Positions 6,337 through 7,436 of a stretch of DNA of 7,436 bases are shown piece by piece. This stretch comes from an uncultured Lachnospiraceae bacterium (GTDB lineage: Bacteria; Bacillota; Clostridia; Lachnospirales; Lachnospiraceae), in NCBI GenBank assembly GCA_949346185.1, contig CASGVX010000105.1:1-7436 (forward strand), in the 5' to 3' direction. Numbering within the stretch: position 1 is the stretch's first letter; each line of letters begins with the position of its first letter. The notes under the pieces are model-generated. The model did not search any database, was not told where the DNA came from, and saw only the letters and a program-made list of their open reading frames with translations. A program made the position numbers and the translations under genes.

Positions 6337-6364
6337 TTGGGGGCAAAAAAACTTTTGTCCCCAA
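6337..6364 (+). promoter_or_regulatory. Strong 12-bp stem-loop immediately before the leuC ribosome site
   Basis: TTGGGGGCAAAA (6337-6348) pairs without gaps to TTTTGTCCCCAA (6353-6364), with one G-T pair and a 4-base loop. The stem ends 11 bases before GGAGG. No T-run follows on either strand, so it does not look like an intrinsic terminator. It may protect the 5' end of the leuC mRNA, mark a processing site, or bind a regulator. Confidence 0.55.
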
Positions 6365-6375
6365 TATCATAGAAT

Positions 6376-6380
6376 GGAGG
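6376..6380 (+). promoter_or_regulatory. Consensus ribosome-binding site of leuC
   Basis: GGAGG ends nine bases before ATG 6390, the best ribosome site in the window. In-frame ATGs at 6396 and 6402 are less well spaced, so 6390 is taken as the start. Confidence 0.7.
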
Positions 6381-6389
6381 TAAGAAATA

Positions 6390-7436
6390 ATGGGAATGAC
6401 AATGACGCAGAAGATTCTGGCGGCCCATGCAGGGCTGCCTTCCGTGGAGGCAGGACAGTTGATTGAGGCCAACTTGGATTTGGTTCTCGCCAATGACATC
6501 ACTGGTCCGGTGGCAATTCACGAGGTGGAGAAATTAAAGAAAAAGACTGTGTTTGACAAGGACAAGGTGGCGCTGGTGCCAGATCATTTCGCACCGAACA
6601 AGGATATCAAGTCCGCAGAGCATTGCAAATGCGTGAGGGAATATGCCAAGGAGCATGACATCACAAATTACTTTGAAGTGGGGCAGATGGGCATCGAGCA
6701 TGCGCTGCTCCCGGAAAAGGGTCTGATCGTTGCGGGGGAGACTTGCATTGGCGCAGATTCCCACACCTGTACATACGGCGCCCTAGGTGCTTTTTCCACT
6801 GGCGTGGGCAGCACGGACATGGGATGCGGCATGATAACAGGCCAGGCATGGTTTAAAGTGCCATCCGCCATCAAGTTCGTGCTGACCGGCAAGCCCTCCA
6901 AGTGGGTGAGCGGAAAGGATGTGATCCTGCATATCATCGGCATGATTGGCGTGGACGGCGCGCTGTATAAGTCTATGGAGTTTACCGGGGACGGGGTGGC
7001 AAATCTTTCTATGGATGACCGTTTTTCCATTGCCAATATGGCCATCGAGGCGGGGGCGAAGAACGGAATCTTCCCAGTGGATGACAAGACCATCGCCTAT
7101 ATGGAGGAGCATTCCAATAAGAAATATACGGTGTATGAGGCGGATGAAGATGCTGTCTACGATGAAGTGTATACCATAGACCTTGGCAAGCTGGAGCCCA
7201 CCGTGGCGTTCCCCCATTTGCCAGAAAATACCAAGACGGTGAGGGAGGCTGGTCAGGTGGACATCGATCAGGTGGTGATTGGCTCCTGCACCAACGGAAG
7301 AATCGAAGATTTGCGCGCGGCGGCAGAGATACTGAAGGGTCGCACGGTGGCAGAGGGCATTCGCACCATCGTCATTCCCGCCACTCAGGCAGTTTATATG
7401 CAGGCCATCGAGGAGGGACTGGTGCAGACCTTCATT
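6390..7436 (+). CDS. leuC: 3-isopropylmalate dehydratase large subunit (LeuC, type 2), 3' end outside window
   Basis: Catalytic large subunit of isopropylmalate isomerase, which interconverts 2- and 3-isopropylmalate through an isopropylmaleate intermediate in leucine synthesis; it works with LeuD, not in this window. The frame is open for 349 codons from ATG 6390 to the window edge with no stop; the family usually has about 420 residues. Family motifs are VPDHFAPNKD (63-72), GADSHTCTYGALGAF (121-135, substrate and active-site loop) and GSCTNGR (298-304), where Cys300 is the first 4Fe-4S ligand. The remaining two cysteine ligands should lie just past the edge. The short N-terminus MGMTMTQKIL and overall layout fit the type-2 (homoaconitase-like) class common in Clostridia. 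A related aconitase-family hydratase is the only alternative. Codon use leans to ATC and GCC more than in the upstream genes, suggesting higher expression. Confidence 0.93.
   Translation, partial: MGMTMTQKILAAHAGLPSVEAGQLIEANLDLVLANDITGPVAIHEVEKLKKKTVFDKDKVALVPDHFAPNKDIKSAEHCKCVREYAKEHDITNYFEVGQMGIEHALLPEKGLIVAGETCIGADSHTCTYGALGAFSTGVGSTDMGCGMITGQAWFKVPSAIKFVLTGKPSKWVSGKDVILHIIGMIGVDGALYKSMEFTGDGVANLSMDDRFSIANMAIEAGAKNGIFPVDDKTIAYMEEHSNKKYTVYEADEDAVYDEVYTIDLGKLEPTVAFPHLPENTKTVREAGQVDIDQVVIGSCTNGRIEDLRAAAEILKGRTVAEGIRTIVIPATQAVYMQAIEEGLVQTFI

Noticed and set aside
6337..6364. Rho-independent terminator of the SDR gene
   Set aside because: The stem is strong but no T-run follows on either strand.
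6260..6389. T-box or leucine-rich leader peptide upstream of leuC
   Set aside because: No T-box conserved sequence; the short open stretch from 6256 to 6330 has no run of leucine codons.

Overview
This window looks like chromosomal DNA from a Gram-positive Clostridia, most likely a Lachnospiraceae-type gut anaerobe. The evidence is the roughly half-GC composition, GGAG/GGAGG ribosome sites, frequent AGA/AGG arginine codons, a teichoic-acid-type polymer gene set and a type-2 LeuC. The genus cannot be named from sequence alone. All six recognisable genes lie on the + strand. No mobile element, CRISPR array, tRNA or rRNA is visible.

Layout. Positions 1-271 hold no convincing gene but contain a compact, highly paired element at 35-179, closed by a 17-bp stem and probably a structured RNA. 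It lies about 90 nt before a PlsC/LPLAT-type acyltransferase (272-1006). About 50 nt after that comes a 403-residue ThyX-family protein (1060-2271), roughly twice the usual size, which reads as two fused ThyX-like halves with complementary sets of active-site motifs. A near-consensus sigma-A promoter (2313-2341) then drives a probable cell-envelope group: a TagF/TarF-type CDP-alditol polymer transferase (2440-4212), an IspD/TarI-type cytidylyltransferase (4338-5081) and an extended short-chain dehydrogenase/epimerase (5183-6259). A 130-nt gap with an inverted repeat and a strong 12-bp hairpin precedes leuC (6390 onward), which runs off the window end.

How the genes work together. The cytidylyltransferase probably makes a CDP-activated alditol, plausibly CDP-ribitol. 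The SDR probably makes or modifies its precursor, and the transferase uses a CDP-activated alditol phosphate to build a teichoic-acid-like or capsular polymer. The acyltransferase is an envelope-lipid enzyme. The ThyX-like protein and LeuC are metabolic genes with no obvious link to the polymer; LeuC probably begins a leucine operon.

The two points most worth following are the tandem ThyX architecture and the unidentified structured element at 35-179.
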